Shown here piece by piece: positions 5,801 through 11,346 of a DNA stretch of 11,346 nt. Source of the stretch: Candidatus Poseidonia sp. (GTDB lineage: Archaea; Thermoplasmatota; Poseidoniia; Poseidoniales; Poseidoniaceae); contig JALRLQ010000050.1 in assembly GCA_023254365.1 (NCBI GenBank), forward strand, positions 1-11,346. The letters run 5' to 3'. The translations under genes were made by a program, and so were the position numbers. The number at the start of each line of letters is the position of its first letter. The stretch's first letter is position 1. The notes beneath the pieces were generated by a model. It ran no database searches. It was not told where the DNA came from and saw only the letters and a list, made by a program, of their open reading frames with translations.

Positions 5801-6799
5801 TCATCCAAGAGCAACCATTCGTCGGCAGCATTCCTCGGCGTCGATGTCGCCGTTGAGCAGGGTGTTCAGGGCTTTCGTGAAGGGAATGTCCAGGTTGGCA
5901 TCCTCGGCTCGATCGAAGAACATCCGGGTCGCTCGAACCCCCTCGGCCACCATGTGCATTTCGCTAAGCGCTTCGTCAAGGGTGAGGCCCGTTCCCAACT
6001 TTTCGCCCATGGTTCGATTTCGACCGTGCGGCGAGGTGGCTGTGACGTACATGTCCCCCAACCCCGCGGGTCCAAACGCCACGTCGTGCCGAGCACCCAA
6101 GTTGTCAAGGAGCAAGCACCCCTCTTTGAAACCCGACATGAAAATGGCCGCTTTCAAGTTGTCACCACCAAGGTCACCCACCTGCTTTAATCCGTCAACA
6201 AGGCCGCAGGCAAGGGCAACGACGTTCTTGTATGCACCCCACAACTCCGCACCAACGGGATCGCTTGCAGGGTGAAGGATGAATGTCTGGGTGCTCAAGG
6301 TCTTCGCCAAACGCTGGGCGATGGCGTTGTCTTCGCTGGCGACCAAGGCCGTTGTCATGACGCCGCCTGCTGCCTCCGGAGCGATGGTGGGGCCCGTGAG
6401 AACCGCCAAGGAATTGGTCTTGCCTTCTTCCTTGAGGCGTTGGTGGATGGCTTCCGAAATCAACTGGTTTCCCGGTGCCAATCCTTTGGCCAAATCGAGC
6501 AAAACATGGCGCGGTTGAAGATGAGGCAGGACATCCTCCATCACGTCGAGAATCACCGAGGAAGGCACGGCAAGGACGACGATTTCGCTGCCTTCCAAGG
6601 CATCCTCGAGCCTCATGGTCACGTCGAGTCCCTTGACGGGATGATGTGGCAGGTACTTTTCGTTCACGTCCTTCATCATGATGGATTCGTAGACCTCTTG
6701 TTCAATGGTCCATCCTTTCACTTTGTGACCTTCCAGCAACCACAATCGAGCAATCGCCGTCCCCCAATTTCCCAATCCCAAGACCGCAATGCTCGCCAT
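5801..6799 (-). CDS. gpsA: NAD(P)-dependent sn-glycerol-3-phosphate dehydrogenase
   Basis: Converts dihydroxyacetone phosphate to sn-glycerol 3-phosphate with NAD(P)H in the cytosol. The 332-residue length is normal for the family. The Rossmann motif GLGNWGTA lies at 8-15, DLAKGLAPG (with Lys105) at 102-110, and the conserved catalytic region AELWGAYKNVVALACG at 184-199 with Lys191. GLGDMYVTATSPHGRNRTMG at 246-265 is the substrate and NAD contact region, and VAEGV follows at 284-288. All active-site elements appear intact. In an archaeal background this enzyme makes the bacterial glycerol stereoisomer; most archaea instead use glycerol-1-phosphate dehydrogenase for lipids. It could serve bacterial-type lipid synthesis or glycerol catabolism. 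It lies 94 bases after the endonuclease IV-like gene with its own TATA-like element, so it need not be cotranscribed. Confidence 0.93.
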   Translation of the reverse strand: MASIAVLGLGNWGTAIARLWLLEGHKVKGWTIEQEVYESIMMKDVNEKYLPHHPVKGLDVTMRLEDALEGSEIVVLAVPSSVILDVMEDVLPHLQPRHVLLDLAKGLAPGNQLISEAIHQRLKEEGKTNSLAVLTGPTIAPEAAGGVMTTALVASEDNAIAQRLAKTLSTQTFILHPASDPVGAELWGAYKNVVALACGLVDGLKQVGDLGGDNLKAAIFMSGFKEGCLLLDNLGARHDVAFGPAGLGDMYVTATSPHGRNRTMGEKLGTGLTLDEALSEMHMVAEGVRATRMFFDRAEDANLDIPFTKALNTLLNGDIDAEECCRRMVALG

Positions 6800-6826
6800 C
6801 TCAATCGTTTGGTTCGCTCCTTCATT

Positions 6827-6836
6827 GGTTTATACC
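6827..6836 (-). promoter_or_regulatory. Probable TATA box of gpsA
   Basis: On the minus strand this reads GGTATAAACC, a good archaeal TATA match, centred about 33 bases before the gpsA ATG. Transcription would start near 6806, leaving a leader of about six bases with no room for a normal Shine-Dalgarno site. Confidence 0.55.
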
Positions 6837-6893
6837 ATTTCGGGGTATTTTCTGCACGAAGGCAACGGTTTGAAGCCGTCTCCTCTCCGGCCA

Positions 6894-8048
6894 TCAGAAC
6901 AAGTCGTCGTCGTCTTCTTCGAAGTCGAACACGTCATCGCTTTCTTCCTTGACAGGTTCAGCCTTGGGCGTCTCAGCGACCTTTTCTTCGGCCGATGGAG
7001 CCTCCTTCACCTCAACCGGTTCAGGTTCTGCGGGAGGAGAGGTTGCTTCAGGTGCAGCTCGCTCATTGGCGATCTGGGTTTCCTTGGAGCGCAATTCCTC
7101 CTCTGATTTGCCGGTTTGAAGTGCCAGCGCTCGTCGACGGTCTTCTCGGGCCTTCCGTTCCAGTTGCTTGTGGCGGGATTTCTCGATGTTTTGCATCATG
7201 TACATGGCATCGTGCTCCAACAAGGGGGAATCCGAGATGAGCGTGATGTCCAGCCAACCGCCGTCTTCGACAATGAATTCTGCAAGGGGCTCAAAGTTGA
7301 GGTCGGATTTTTTGATTTGCGTGTAGTGCAGGGCGTTCCCCGTTCGGTGTTCGACACCCGAAAAGTGGCAGTAGAATTCTTTGGTACCGATGCTTTCTCG
7401 AACCAAATCAAACAGTTCCCCGTAATCCTCTGATGTTCGCATCTGGCCGTGGCCGCGTGCGTGGATGTGGGCAATGTTGAGCACCGGGACGGTGCCTTCG
7501 ACGTGATTGACGACTTCCAACACCTCTTCGAGGCTGCCCCAGAGTTCTTGACGACCGGATGTTTCAACGCCAATCTTTGACGGGGTTCCATCTTTGATCC
7601 AAGGGAAGACAGGGAATTCATCGTCGTCATCGTGCCAGATTTCGTGAATCCGGTCAACGATACCTGAGAAAACGTTGGCAACTTGTTCGTTCGCCGCTTG
7701 ACCGCGTCCAAATTCCCCGTAGTGACCGGTGTGAAGCGTGATGTGTCGAGCATTGATGGTTCGTGCCGCTTGGAGGGTGGCCTCAATCTTTGCCAGAGAG
7801 CGCCCTCGTTCCACTTTGTTGCCGAGCAGTTCTGAATAATAGGGTCCGTGGATGTTCATCTCAAAATCGGTTTTGTTGGCCAGCACGCCGGCTTGCCAAT
7901 ACTGTTCGAAGTGCTGAGGCGCCACCATACGCACGGTTTGCACCTCCATGGTTTCCAAGCCCAAGGAGATAATGTCGTCCATTCCTTCAACGATGGTGCG
8001 ACCTTTGCAGGAAAGCGGAACACCTGCTGGACCGAGTTTAACTGACAT
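6894..8048 (-). CDS. Endonuclease IV-like TIM-barrel protein with charged acidic C-terminal extension
   Basis: Probable AP endonuclease IV relative (xylose-isomerase-like TIM barrel), acting on abasic sites in DNA, or a sugar-isomerase-fold enzyme of unknown substrate. The protein has 384 residues from ATG 8048. Likely metal-ligand positions are HGPYY (His67), HTGHYGE (His106, His109), GVETSG (Glu162), AHIHARGHG (His194, His196), CHFSG (His228) and ISDSP (Asp273). In bacterial endonuclease IV the last motif usually has Glu (ETP), so Asp is a substitution. The barrel ends near 288. A basic/charged helix (about 288-330) follows, then a Pro/Glu-rich linker (331-368) and an acidic tip ending EEDDDDLF, which resembles the peptide tip of bacterial SSB. 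An upstream in-frame start at 8168 was rejected because GGAGGGG at 8054-8060 sits five bases from ATG 8048 and the conserved barrel begins here. Confidence 0.78.
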   Translation of the reverse strand: MSVKLGPAGVPLSCKGRTIVEGMDDIISLGLETMEVQTVRMVAPQHFEQYWQAGVLANKTDFEMNIHGPYYSELLGNKVERGRSLAKIEATLQAARTINARHITLHTGHYGEFGRGQAANEQVANVFSGIVDRIHEIWHDDDDEFPVFPWIKDGTPSKIGVETSGRQELWGSLEEVLEVVNHVEGTVPVLNIAHIHARGHGQMRTSEDYGELFDLVRESIGTKEFYCHFSGVEHRTGNALHYTQIKKSDLNFEPLAEFIVEDGGWLDITLISDSPLLEHDAMYMMQNIEKSRHKQLERKAREDRRRALALQTGKSEEELRSKETQIANERAAPEATSPPAEPEPVEVKEAPSAEEKVAETPKAEPVKEESDDVFDFEEDDDDLF

Positions 8049-8053
8049 CCTTT

Positions 8054-8060
8054 CCCCTCC
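8054..8060 (-). promoter_or_regulatory. Shine-Dalgarno site deciding the endonuclease IV-like start
   Basis: GGAGGGG on the minus strand, five bases before ATG 8048. It argues against the in-frame start 120 bases upstream, whose extra N-terminus shows no family similarity. Confidence 0.65.
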
Positions 8061-8142
8061 CCCGAAACCAACCCAAGGGGCACCACATGATAATCCCTTT
8101 CTGTTGGCTGTCCGCTTTTCAGGCACCAACGGGTTGATTTGC

Positions 8143-8165
8143 AAGAGTGAACACATACGACTCTT
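8143..8165 (+). promoter_or_regulatory. Inverted repeat upstream of ribB, possible operator or leader hairpin
   Basis: AAGAGT (8143-8148) and ACTCTT (8160-8165) are exact inverted copies with 11 bases between them, lying 22-44 bases before the ribB ATG. The position suits a regulator site near the transcription start. Archaeal riboflavin genes are known to be controlled by RbkR-type regulators in some lineages, but I cannot match this repeat to a known RbkR motif. Confidence 0.35.
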
Positions 8166-8186
8166 CATGAAGGTGAGCCCTCAGCC

Positions 8187-8921
8187 ATGACCATGGAGCC
8201 TCGGGTCCAACAGGCCATTGATGCCTTCCGGCAAGGTCATCCCGTGTGCCTGTTCGATTCCGAAAAGCGGGAAGGTGAGACCGACCTTCTGTTCCCTGCA
8301 GCCACGGCTGAGCCCGCTACCATGCGTCAACTTCGCAAGGACTGCGGCGGATTGCTCTTTCTCGCCATCGGCGACGAGGTCGGCGAATGTTTTGGATTGC
8401 CGTTTCTTCAAGACCTTCACACCACCGACGCCGCTCTTGACCGGCATCCCGTCCTGCATCATTTGGTGACCAACGACCTGCGTTACGACGCTCGTTCGGC
8501 TTTCACGCTGTCCCTCAATCATCGAGACACTTACACGGGAATCACCGACCACGACCGGGCCTTGACGACCCGAAGGTTTGCGGAGTTAGCATCTGCTTGC
8601 TTAAGGGAAGGCGTGGCCGGAGAGCCGGCGATGAAACGTCTGGGTGAGGAGTTTCGAACCCCCGGCCACATTCCCGTGTGCCGCGAGGCCAAAGGCGGTC
8701 TTGCGGTCCGGCAAGGCCATACTGAACTGGCCGTTGGGCTGGCTCGCTTGGCTCAAACGACGCCCGTCGTCATCGGTGCCGAAATGTTGCAGCCCGATGG
8801 CGACCACGCCTTGCCGGTCGGCGATGCGCGTGCATGGGCTGCTCAACGCAACATTCCGTTCTTGGAAGGGGCCGATGTGGTGGCCGCCCTCCAAGGCGAA
8901 GCGTCACCGTCATCCTCTTGA
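8187..8921 (+). CDS. ribB: 3,4-dihydroxy-2-butanone 4-phosphate synthase, archaeal type
   Basis: Converts ribulose 5-phosphate to 3,4-dihydroxy-2-butanone 4-phosphate plus formate, supplying the four-carbon unit for lumazine synthase. The 244-residue protein carries the archaeal acidic metal-binding loop as REGETD at 28-33, the TYTGITDHDRALTTRR segment at 115-130, the PGH motif within FRTPGHIP at 156-163 and RQGHTE at 175-180. These are the recognisable metal and substrate elements. Where the M. jannaschii enzyme, from memory, has GGLIC, this protein has GGLLF at 54-58, so that cysteine is replaced by phenylalanine. The C-terminal ten residues are a low-complexity Ser/Ala tail. GGTGA at 8172-8176 may be the ribosome site; ATG 8193 is an alternative start. 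It is the first gene of the rib operon, divergent from the endonuclease IV-like gene. Confidence 0.92.
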   Translation: MTMEPRVQQAIDAFRQGHPVCLFDSEKREGETDLLFPAATAEPATMRQLRKDCGGLLFLAIGDEVGECFGLPFLQDLHTTDAALDRHPVLHHLVTNDLRYDARSAFTLSLNHRDTYTGITDHDRALTTRRFAELASACLREGVAGEPAMKRLGEEFRTPGHIPVCREAKGGLAVRQGHTELAVGLARLAQTTPVVIGAEMLQPDGDHALPVGDARAWAAQRNIPFLEGADVVAALQGEASPSSS

Positions 8922-8954
8922 AGCGACGCCCCAACCCCCCCAACAGGTGCTTGC

Positions 8955-9395
8955 ATGAAACGAATCATGGCGGTTGGCGTGTTTGATCTGCTGCATGCGG
9001 GGCACCTTCACTATCTTGAACAAGCCAAAGCGCTCGGCGAACACCTCACCGTTGTCGTGGCCCACGACGACACGGTTCGCCAGCGGAAGCATGAACCCGT
9101 CACCAACCAAGACCTCCGCCGACGCATGGTGGCGGGCCTGAAACCCGTTGACGAGGTGGTGATTGGAAACCCACCGGACGTCCCTATTTTCGATATTCTC
9201 CCTGTCATCCAACCCGATGTGATCGCCTTGGGCTATGACCAAGAACATGCGGAAGAGAACATTCGACAGGCGCTCGTCCAACGTGGTTTTGCCTCCATCG
9301 AGGTGGTTCGTGTTGAGGGACTGAGCGACGATTTGGACGGGACTCGAAAAATCATTGCCCGTATTTTGGAACGGGCTGAAAAGCAGGGGGCATGA
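8955..9395 (+). CDS. ribL: FAD synthetase, archaeal RibL type
   Basis: Nucleotidyltransferase expected to transfer AMP from ATP to FMN, giving FAD. The 146-residue length is typical of RibL. The cytidylyltransferase-fold signature GVFDLLHAGHLHYL lies at 8-21 (HxGH at 14-17) and ALGYDQ at 91-96 is the second family landmark. DLDGTRKII at 127-134 takes the place of the ISST-type loop of other cytidylyltransferases. A glycerol-3-phosphate cytidylyltransferase would have a similar fold, but the YDQ motif and the position between ribB and ribE favour RibL. It starts 33 bases after ribB, behind AGGTG at 8942-8946, and its TGA overlaps the next ATG (ATGA). The archaeal CTP-dependent riboflavin kinase that would make its FMN substrate is not in this window. 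Confidence 0.85.
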   Translation: MKRIMAVGVFDLLHAGHLHYLEQAKALGEHLTVVVAHDDTVRQRKHEPVTNQDLRRRMVAGLKPVDEVVIGNPPDVPIFDILPVIQPDVIALGYDQEHAEENIRQALVQRGFASIEVVRVEGLSDDLDGTRKIIARILERAEKQGA

Positions 9396-10000
9396 AGGTG
9401 TTCACGGGCATTGTTCAAGGAACGGGACGGGTGGTTTCCGTGGCCACGACCCCGGCGGTATGGACGTTCGGAATCGAGTTGCCTGATGCAGAAGGATTGC
9501 TTCGTGGGGCGAGCGTGGCTGTCAACGGCGTCTGTTTGACGGCCACCACCATCAACGGCCACCAAGTCTCGTTTGACGTGATTCCTGAAACGCTCCAGCG
9601 CACCAACCTTGGCTCGCTTGAAATCGGTTCGGCCGTGAACGTGGAACGGTCGCTCAAGATGGGGGATGAATTGGGAGGCCATCTGCTCTCAGGGCACATC
9701 ATGGGCGTGGGCGTGGTGACCCGTGCCGTACAGGTTGGTGATGGGCGGGACCTGACCATCCAATGTCCTGAAAAGCTGCTCAAATACATTCACGAAAAGG
9801 GCTACATCGGCTTGAACGGTGCCTCGTTGACCGTTGGTCAATGCAGCGGCGCCGAACTCAACGTGCACCTCATTCCAGAAACCCTGCGCCTGACCACGTT
9901 TGGGGAGGTCGCGGTGGGCGACCAAGTGAACATTGAAATCGATGCCATGACCCAAACGGTGGTCGCCACCGTTGAGCGAATGATGAAACAGGAGAACTGA
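9392..10000 (+). CDS. ribE: Riboflavin synthase alpha chain, bacterial type
   Basis: Dismutates two 6,7-dimethyl-8-ribityllumazine molecules into riboflavin and the pyrimidine precursor. The 202-residue protein has two tandem lumazine-binding barrels, about 1-98 and 99-192. Landmarks are VFTGIVQGTGRV at the N-terminus, VNGVCLT at 44-50 (Cys48), FDVIPETLQRTNLG at 61-74, GGHLLSGHI at 95-103 (His102), GLNGASLTV at 140-148 and VHLIPETLRLTTFG at 158-171. The similarity to the E. coli enzyme, recalled from memory, is strikingly high along the whole length. Most methanogens and many other archaea use an unrelated riboflavin synthase derived from the lumazine synthase fold, so this gene suggests transfer from bacteria. 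It overlaps ribL by four bases and precedes ribH by 11, so it is an integrated operon member. Confidence 0.94.
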   Translation: MKVFTGIVQGTGRVVSVATTPAVWTFGIELPDAEGLLRGASVAVNGVCLTATTINGHQVSFDVIPETLQRTNLGSLEIGSAVNVERSLKMGDELGGHLLSGHIMGVGVVTRAVQVGDGRDLTIQCPEKLLKYIHEKGYIGLNGASLTVGQCSGAELNVHLIPETLRLTTFGEVAVGDQVNIEIDAMTQTVVATVERMMKQEN

Positions 10001-10011
10001 GAGGGACCACC

Positions 10012-10401
10012 ATGGGCAAGCGGGTTGGCTTTGTTTGCGGTTCGTTTCACCGCGATGAAGTGGAACGCATGCTTGCCTTTGCCACGGAAGAAGCGGGGCT
10101 TCTCGAGTTGAACGTTGGCGAGATCGTCTGGGTGCCAGGCTCGATGGAAGTGCCGCTGGCGTTGGACCGCATGTTGGCGACGCACGACGCAGCTGCCTGC
10201 TTGGGCATCATCGAAAAAGGCGAGACGCAGCACGGTTTGGCGATGGGTCAAGCGGTGATCAAGACCGTGTTGGACCTTCAACTCAAACACGACAAGCCCA
10301 TCGGCCTTGGCATCATCGGCCCCGGTGCAGAGCCCAAACACATCGAACCTCGCCTCGAGCCCCACGCCCGTGCAGCCGTACGGGCGGTGCTTCACGGTTG
10401 A
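10012..10401 (+). CDS. ribH: 6,7-dimethyl-8-ribityllumazine synthase
   Basis: Condenses the pyrimidine precursor with the RibB product to form the lumazine used by riboflavin synthase. At 129 residues it is short, as in archaeal RibH. VGFVCGSFHRDEVERM at 5-20 forms the first strand and helix, VPGSMEVPLAL at 41-51 binds substrate, GIIEKGETQHGLAMG at 65-79 contains the catalytic His74, and PIGLGIIGPG at 96-105 follows. The family usually assembles into pentamers or 60-subunit shells, which in some species enclose riboflavin synthase. Whether that happens here with a bacterial-type partner is unknown. GAGAGGGA lies just before the ATG as a probable ribosome site. It is the last gene of the rib cluster. 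Confidence 0.93.
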   Translation: MGKRVGFVCGSFHRDEVERMLAFATEEAGLLELNVGEIVWVPGSMEVPLALDRMLATHDAAACLGIIEKGETQHGLAMGQAVIKTVLDLQLKHDKPIGLGIIGPGAEPKHIEPRLEPHARAAVRAVLHG

Positions 10402-10431
10402 AGACGCGCCGTTGGGCCGGTTTTGAATCCG

Positions 10432-10443
10432 CCTGCTTGCAGG
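10432..10443 (+). terminator. Weak candidate terminator hairpin after ribH
   Basis: CCTGC-TT-GCAGG is a perfect 5-bp inverted repeat 31 bases past the ribH stop, followed by a T-richer stretch (GGTTGGTTTTCC). The two-base loop is tight and archaeal termination relies mainly on T tracts, so support is slight. Confidence 0.2.
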
Positions 10444-10467
10444 ATGGGTTGGTTTTCCGTCACCATG

Positions 10468-10475
10468 CCTATAAG
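10468..10475 (+). promoter_or_regulatory. Probable TATA box of the two-helix membrane protein gene
   Basis: CCTATAAG is centred 32 bases before ATG 10504, predicting transcription start near 10498 with a leader of about six bases. It favours 10504 over the upstream in-frame starts at 10423 (TTG), 10444 and 10465. Confidence 0.5.
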
Positions 10476-10503
10476 CACCTTTCAACCGCCGGGGCCGAAG
10501 GCC

Positions 10504-11076
10504 ATGATCGATGTTCAACCCCCCGGTGGCCTCCCGGAAATCAAGGAATCAACCGAGACCACGCAAGAAGGGTTGAATCAAATCCTCCTTGGGCGCAACC
10601 TTGACCGAATCATCACCTACATCCAGATGAAAATGAACACGGCCATTGCGGTGAACTCAGAACTGTCCGCCATCCGAACCCAGGTCATCCAAATGGGCTG
10701 GTTTTTGACCGTCGCTTTGGTGTTGGGGACGGGCGGCTTGAATTCGTTTTTTGATTGGAATCAAAGCGCTTTGATCATCTCCATCAGCGTCACGCTCCTT
10801 GTGGGCGTGATCGCCGCCGCTTCGATTCGAACCTTGACCCAATACACGGATCTCATCATGGAGGAGCACCGAGCCTTCGAAACGCTCTACAGCATCATTG
10901 TTTGGAACGGTTTTGCCGATCTAACGGCCATCACCAGTGAAGTGGGGAGAATCGAGTTGGAGACCCGGCAAAAAGTGGACGATATGAACCGTAAGCATCG
11001 CTTGTTGACGGGCACCATTCTTCATTCCATGATTCATTTTGAACGCCAGGCCGTGGAGTTGAACCTCAATCGCTGA
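10504..11076 (+). CDS. Two-helix membrane protein, unknown function
   Basis: A 190-residue protein beginning MIDVQPPGGLPEIKESTETT. Residues 20-62 form a polar, probably helical N-terminal region. Two hydrophobic spans lie at about 65-83 (GWFLTVALVLGTGG) and 89-108 (ALIISISVTLLVGVIAAASI), joined by a short FFDWNQS turn, so both ends should face the same side of the membrane. Residues 110-190 are again helical and charged (EEHRAFETLYSI, then ELETRQKVDDMNRKHRLL), suggesting a coiled or bundled cytosolic part. I recognise no family. A membrane-anchored helical-bundle (SLATT-like) layout is a loose comparison only. The start was set by a TATA box 32 bases upstream. It follows ribH by about 100 bases on the same strand but probably has its own promoter. 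Confidence 0.7.
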   Translation: MIDVQPPGGLPEIKESTETTQEGLNQILLGRNLDRIITYIQMKMNTAIAVNSELSAIRTQVIQMGWFLTVALVLGTGGLNSFFDWNQSALIISISVTLLVGVIAAASIRTLTQYTDLIMEEHRAFETLYSIIVWNGFADLTAITSEVGRIELETRQKVDDMNRKHRLLTGTILHSMIHFERQAVELNLNR

Positions 11077-11102
11077 AGCGATACGACAGGACGGTTCCGG
11101 TC

Positions 11103-11346
11103 TCAATGGGTGGTCCGCAGAGTTGCCGAGGTTGAATCGCACGAGATGCGAACGCCCGCCTCGCGCAGGGTGGAAATGACGTCGGACACCGTTTGCGTGT
11201 CGAGGTCTTCCGGTGGATGAACGCCGCGCTCAAACAAGGGGTTCGAGGCCCAAGCCTTGACGCAAGCGTAGGTGACCAAACCGGTCGTTCTCGCCATGCT
11301 GGAGTCACCGTCCTTCCCGTGGTCTTCCACCGTCCAACGTGCGTGG
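11103..11346 (-). CDS. Saccharopine dehydrogenase-like protein, C-terminal part only
   Basis: The last 80 residues of a gene whose start lies beyond the right edge. The visible sequence includes ARWTVEDHGKDGDSSMARTT and NPLFERGVHPPEDLDTQTV, then a helix and VRISCD, ending TLRTTH. The combination of a Met-Ala-x-Thr-Thr-Gly stretch, a helix, and a GVHPPE-type motif close to the C-terminus resembles the end of saccharopine dehydrogenase/reductase-family oxidoreductases, which act in lysine metabolism or on related imino acids. The NAD(P)-binding domain is not in the window, so the assignment rests on a short tail. It converges with the membrane-protein gene, with 26 bases between the two stops. 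The frame continues without interruption to the window edge. Confidence 0.6.
   Translation of the reverse strand, partial: HARWTVEDHGKDGDSSMARTTGLVTYACVKAWASNPLFERGVHPPEDLDTQTVSDVISTLREAGVRISCDSTSATLRTTH

Noticed and set aside
6272..6952. Plus-strand frame of 226 codons opposite gpsA
   Set aside because: It is antisense to an intact GpsA; the translation is rich in Arg, His and Gln with no recognised motif.
8049..8168. N-terminal 40-residue extension of the endonuclease IV-like protein
   Set aside because: A strong Shine-Dalgarno lies within it right before ATG 8048, and the extension shows no family similarity.
11070..11081. TCGCTGAAGCGA palindrome at the end of the two-helix membrane gene, as a terminator
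   Set aside because: It overlaps the stop codon, has a two-base loop and no T tract.
11269..11282. GTAGGTGACCAAAC, similar to the phnD operator
   Set aside because: It lies inside the saccharopine dehydrogenase-like coding region and lacks the palindromic arms.

Overview
The window looks like a chromosomal segment from an archaeon, most likely a marine Poseidoniales (Marine Group II) relative within Thermoplasmatota. The reasons are archaeal-type flavin genes (ribB, a RibL-type FAD synthetase, a short lumazine synthase), TATA-type elements about 25-35 nt upstream of several start codons, a tRNA gene with archaeal features, and a bacterial-type glycerol-3-phosphate dehydrogenase, as reported for Marine Group II. 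The lineage is inferred from gene content and was not tested by a search. No insertion sequence, integrase, CRISPR array or rRNA is visible, and no gap between genes exceeds 300 bases.

Layout. From 1 to 2372, two minus-strand genes form a translationally coupled pair: a Nudix + metallo-beta-lactamase fusion, then a quinone-oxidoreductase-like (MDR/VAT1-like) gene running off the left edge. A small one-helix membrane protein gene (2491-2685) and tRNA-Gln(CUG) (2739-2814) follow on the plus strand. From 2857 to 5539 lies a PhnD/PhnC/PhnE-type ABC importer operon with overlapping genes. It is preceded by two near-identical 16-bp operator-like sites, one on each side of the TATA box. From 5541 to 8048, three minus-strand genes encode a small winged-helix-like protein, GpsA, and an endonuclease IV-like TIM-barrel protein with a long acidic tail.

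From 8187 to 10401 there is a plus-strand flavin operon, ribB-ribL-ribE-ribH. It supplies the four-carbon unit, lumazine, riboflavin and FAD steps, but not the GTP-to-pyrimidine steps or riboflavin kinase. Its riboflavin synthase is of the bacterial (E. coli-like) type, among otherwise archaeal-type enzymes. A two-helix membrane protein of unknown function (10504-11076) and the C-terminal end of a saccharopine-dehydrogenase-like gene (11103-11346, minus) close the window.

The strongest leads are the paired operators of the PhnDCE-like importer, whose ligand motif also looks altered, the SSB-like acidic tail on the endonuclease IV-like protein, the Nudix-MBL fusion, and the inter-domain mixture in the flavin operon.
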